NCBI GenBank assembly: GCA_023265535.1 | Contig: JAHFTI010000205.1 | Location: forward strand, 1 to 7,280 | Direction of reading: 5' to 3' | Length of the DNA stretch: 7,280 nt | Source: Opitutaceae bacterium | GTDB lineage: Bacteria > Verrucomicrobiota > Verrucomicrobiia > Opitutales > Opitutaceae | The notes under the pieces: generated by a model | Databases searched by the model: none | What the model was told of the DNA's origin: nothing | The model's input: only the letters and a program-made list of their open reading frames with translations | Made by a program: the position numbers and the translations under genes | In this document: positions 5,120 through 7,280 of the stretch, one piece after another | Numbering within the stretch: position 1 is the stretch's first letter | Layout: each line of letters begins with the position of its first letter

Positions 5120-6274
5120 ATGAGCAAACATTTCGACCTTCTCAAGACCGACACCGTCACCGCGGCGCGCCGCGGCCGCCTGCGCACGCTCCATGGCGTG
5201 ATCGAGACGCCCATCTTTATGCCCGTGGGCACCCAGGGCACGGTCAAGGCCGTCACAACCGCCCAGGTGAAGGAAATCGGGGCCCAGATCATCCTGGGCA
5301 ACACCTACCACCTCAACCTGCGTCCCGGCAGTGAGTTGGTGCGCGAGCTGGGCGGCCTGCACACCTTCATGGGCTGGGACGGCCCCATCCTGACCGACAG
5401 CGGCGGCTTCCAGGTCTTCAGCCTCGCCAAGCTGCGCGACGTGCGCGAGGACGGCGTGGCCTTCCAATCGCACATCGATGGCGCCAAGCTCTTCCTCGGA
5501 CCGCGCGAGGTCATGACGATCCAGTCCAACCTGGGCTCCGACATCGCCATGGTGATCGACGAGTGCCCGCCCTGGCCCTGCGAATACGACGAATGCGCGC
5601 GCGCCGTGGAGCGCAGCCAGCGCTGGGCGACGGCCTGCAAGGAGATCGCCACGGAGAACGGCTTCCTCGGCTCCGGCCACCACGTCTTCGGCATCGCGCA
5701 GGGTTCCACCTTCGACGAGCTGCGCAAGCAGGCCGCGCTGGGCCTGGCCGCGCTCGACCTGCCCGGCTACGCCGTCGGAGGCGTGAGCGTGGGCGAGCCC
5801 GAGCCCGAGATGATCAAGCAGGTGGGCGCCACCACGCCCTGGCTGCCGGCCGACAAGCCCCGCTACACGATGGGCCTGGGCACGCCCCCGCAAATCCTGA
5901 AGATGATCGCGCTCGGCGTGGACATGTTCGACTGCGTGCTGCCCACGCGCGTGGCGCGCAACGGCCTGGTCTTCACTCCCGACGGCCCGATGAACCTGCG
6001 CAACGAGCAGTACCGCGCCGACCCGCGACCGATCGTCGAGGGGCTGGACAACTACACCGCGCGCTTCAGCCGCGCCTACCTGCGCCACCTCGTGCTCGCC
6101 GAGGAGATGCTCTCCGCCACGCTGCTCACGATCCACAACCTGCACTTCTACCTCGACCTCGTGGCGCAGGCGCGCGCCCACATAGAGGCGGGCGACTACG
6201 GCTCCTGGCACCTGGCCTGGGTGGAGCGTTACGAGGCCGGCGCGGCCGAGCGCAGGCGCCGCAGCGCGGGCTGA
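5120..6274 (+). CDS. tgt: Queuine/preQ1 tRNA-ribosyltransferase (Tgt) lacking the zinc cysteines
   Basis: Tgt swaps guanine-34 for preQ1 in tRNAs with GUN anticodons, the key step in making queuosine. The 384-residue protein is full length for the family. Substrate and catalytic motifs are intact: TDSGGFQVFSL with Asp93, IDECPPWP with Asp147 and Cys149, FGIAQGS with Gln194, YAVGGVSVGEP (217-227), and DMFDCVLPTR with the nucleophile Asp271. The odd part is the zinc site: the family pattern C-x-C-x2-C before SRAYxRHL is here LDNYTARFSRAYLRHL (309-324), with Leu309, Asn311 and Ala314 at the three Cys positions and one residue fewer before SRAY. The fourth ligand, His339 in LLTIHN, remains. The ATG start gives the usual N-terminus; no strong Shine-Dalgarno precedes it. 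It is transcribed divergently from the pabA-nrdR cluster. The ending, ERRRRSAG, is short and basic. Confidence 0.95.
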   Translation: MSKHFDLLKTDTVTAARRGRLRTLHGVIETPIFMPVGTQGTVKAVTTAQVKEIGAQIILGNTYHLNLRPGSELVRELGGLHTFMGWDGPILTDSGGFQVFSLAKLRDVREDGVAFQSHIDGAKLFLGPREVMTIQSNLGSDIAMVIDECPPWPCEYDECARAVERSQRWATACKEIATENGFLGSGHHVFGIAQGSTFDELRKQAALGLAALDLPGYAVGGVSVGEPEPEMIKQVGATTPWLPADKPRYTMGLGTPPQILKMIALGVDMFDCVLPTRVARNGLVFTPDGPMNLRNEQYRADPRPIVEGLDNYTARFSRAYLRHLVLAEEMLSATLLTIHNLHFYLDLVAQARAHIEAGDYGSWHLAWVERYEAGAAERRRRSAG

Positions 6275-6401
6275 GGGCAGCCCTTGAGGCCGCCTGTGCC
6301 CCTCGCGCGTGGCTCCCGGCGCGACAGTGTCCACGCACACCGATGGCCCTCTTCCCAACCGCATTATCCCCCACGGTCCGTGACCGCCGCCGCGGGGGCG
6401 C

Positions 6402-6432
6402 AAAAAAGCCCGCGGGCCTCTCGGCCGCGGGC
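6402..6432 (-). terminator. Rho-independent terminator of the outer-membrane protein gene
   Basis: Read on the minus strand, GCCCGCGGCC, loop GAGA, and GGCCCGCGGGC form a GC-rich stem of about 10 bp with one bulged base, followed at once by TTTTTTG. It lies 43 bp beyond the stop codon of the minus-strand gene at 6475. On the plus strand the same hairpin is followed only by a weak AT-rich stretch (TCGTAGTTAATTT), so it may also slow transcription coming from tgt. Confidence 0.88.
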
Positions 6433-6474
6433 TCGTAGTTAATTTGTGGATACAGACTGCCCTGTGGCGGCCGC

Positions 6475-7086
6475 TCAGAAGCGGTAGCCGGCGGACAGGG
6501 TGTAGGCCAGGTGGCCGGTCTCGATCAGGGTGACGTCGCCCTTGAGGACGACATTCTTGGAGGCCCAGTAGTTCACGCCCACGGTGGTGGAGAACTCGAG
6601 GTCGGACTGGGTGCGGCGGCGGAAGCCGTCGGAGAAGTCGACCGAGGCGGTCAGGGAGGCGCGCTGGCAGAGCTGGTACTCGCCGCCGATGCCGACGTTG
6701 TAGTTCAGGCCCTCGTCATTGGCGGAGGTCCAGGCGTAGCCCAGGCCGACGGTGACGAAGGGCTTGACGGCGCCCTGCGTGAGGTAGCTCACGGCGGTGA
6801 CGTTCAGGTCCTGCACGGTGTTGATGTCGTTGCCCTCGCCCCAGGTGTGACTGAAGGAGGTGAGGACATCGATGTTCAGGTTCACCGGGAGGTTGTACTC
6901 GAGGCCCGCAGCGAAGGCGTTGTACGAGCTGTGGCGCACGTCGAGGTAGCCGAGGCCGGCGGCGGCGTAGCGCTTGCCGATGAGGCCGGAGCCCTCGTTC
7001 GCGGTGGCGGCGACCTGTTCGCTCTGGGCGAACGCGGAGACGGAGACGAGCGCGAGGGCGGCGATGATCTTGGTGATGGAGTTCAT
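6475..7086 (-). CDS. Small outer-membrane beta-barrel protein (OmpA/OmpW-like fold), function unknown
   Basis: This 203-residue protein has a clear signal peptide, MNSITKIIAALALVSVSAFA, with cleavage predicted before QSEQ. The mature part shows alternating hydrophobic/polar segments ending in aromatic residues, for example AAAGLGYLDVRHSSYNAFAAGLEY, NIDVLTSFSHTW, VKPFVTVGLGYAW, YNVGIGGEYQL, FSTTVGVNYWA and LAYTLSAGYRF. This pattern and the C-terminal Phe, the usual barrel-assembly signal, indicate an eight-stranded-type barrel in the outer membrane. No OmpA-like peptidoglycan-binding domain is present. One Cys (140) lies in a turn. The ATG start gives the signal peptide; the leader is A-rich (AAGAAAGAAAACC) with at best a weak Shine-Dalgarno. 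It is a single-gene unit with its own terminator; its promoter should lie in 7087-7280, where I see no clear box. Transport or structural role cannot be decided. Confidence 0.85.
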   Translation of the reverse strand: MNSITKIIAALALVSVSAFAQSEQVAATANEGSGLIGKRYAAAGLGYLDVRHSSYNAFAAGLEYNLPVNLNIDVLTSFSHTWGEGNDINTVQDLNVTAVSYLTQGAVKPFVTVGLGYAWTSANDEGLNYNVGIGGEYQLCQRASLTASVDFSDGFRRRTQSDLEFSTTVGVNYWASKNVVLKGDVTLIETGHLAYTLSAGYRF

Positions 7087-7280
7087 GTTGGTTTTCTTTC
7101 TTGGTTGGCCCGGATTAGTGGCCGGGGGGTGCTGTGCGTAATGCTTCCGCCACTACGCTCAACAAAAAAAGTTGTTCACCACCCCGGAACCATTTGCCTC
7201 TTTCATGGTCGCGCGCGTCCCGCGCCCGCCCGCCGCGCGGCCTGTTGTATTCCGTTTTCAACTACGTATTCGGCCTTCGG

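Noticed and set aside
5003..6403. 466-codon open frame antisense to tgt
   Set aside because: It lies opposite the well-supported tgt gene, has low-complexity His/Ala/Gly/Arg composition and no recognisable motif; long antisense open frames are expected at this GC content.
7160..7176. A-rich dyad (AACAA, A-rich loop, TTGTT) upstream of the outer-membrane protein gene
   Set aside because: The stem is only five A/T-rich pairs and is not placed near a recognisable promoter, so neither an operator nor a terminator can be supported.

Overview
This 7.3 kb window is high-GC bacterial chromosome, most likely from the Verrucomicrobiota (Opitutae-like). The pointers are a short secreted protein with a PEP-CTERM tail, a plant-pectin lyase of family PL4, the near absence of Shine-Dalgarno sequences before several clear genes, and a Y1 (HUH) transposase with a long C-terminal extension. 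The taxon is inferred from gene style; there is no marker gene such as 16S rRNA.

Layout. (1) Positions 1-1093 hold the 3' part of a rhamnogalacturonan lyase gene (+). It is followed by a complete PEP-CTERM protein gene (1141-1758, +) and a strong rho-independent terminator (about 1789-1823). (2) A HIT-family nucleotide hydrolase/transferase gene lies on the minus strand (1929-2270). (3) A RAYT-type transposase gene (2464-3438, +) is enclosed by a perfect 25-bp inverted repeat (2332-2356 and 3420-3444), making a compact cassette of about 1.1 kb. (4) A minus-strand cluster reads pabA/trpG-like glutamine amidotransferase (4428-4991), nrdR (3954-4409), then a hypothetical protein (3445-3957). The last two overlap by ATGA, and the last gene's stop codon touches the right repeat of the cassette. 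(5) Divergent from this cluster is tgt, tRNA-guanine transglycosylase (5120-6274, +). (6) A small outer-membrane beta-barrel gene lies on the minus strand (6475-7086), with its own hairpin/T-run terminator at 6402-6432.

How the parts fit. The housekeeping core covers tRNA queuosine modification (Tgt), control of ribonucleotide reductase (NrdR), and folate/tryptophan amidotransfer (PabA/TrpG). The transposase cassette sits between the hypothetical gene and the HIT gene, both on the minus strand. Without it they would be about 60 bp apart, so the cassette may have split an older pabA-nrdR-orf-HIT transcription unit. The lyase and PEP-CTERM protein are secreted or envelope functions linked to plant polysaccharide use and surface sorting.

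The two observations most worth a second look are the Tgt, in which all three zinc-binding cysteines are replaced while the active-site residues are kept, and the transposase cassette, whose inverted repeats reach into the end of its own coding sequence and abut the neighbouring gene's stop codon. I see no clearly novel multi-gene system, CRISPR array, tRNA or rRNA.
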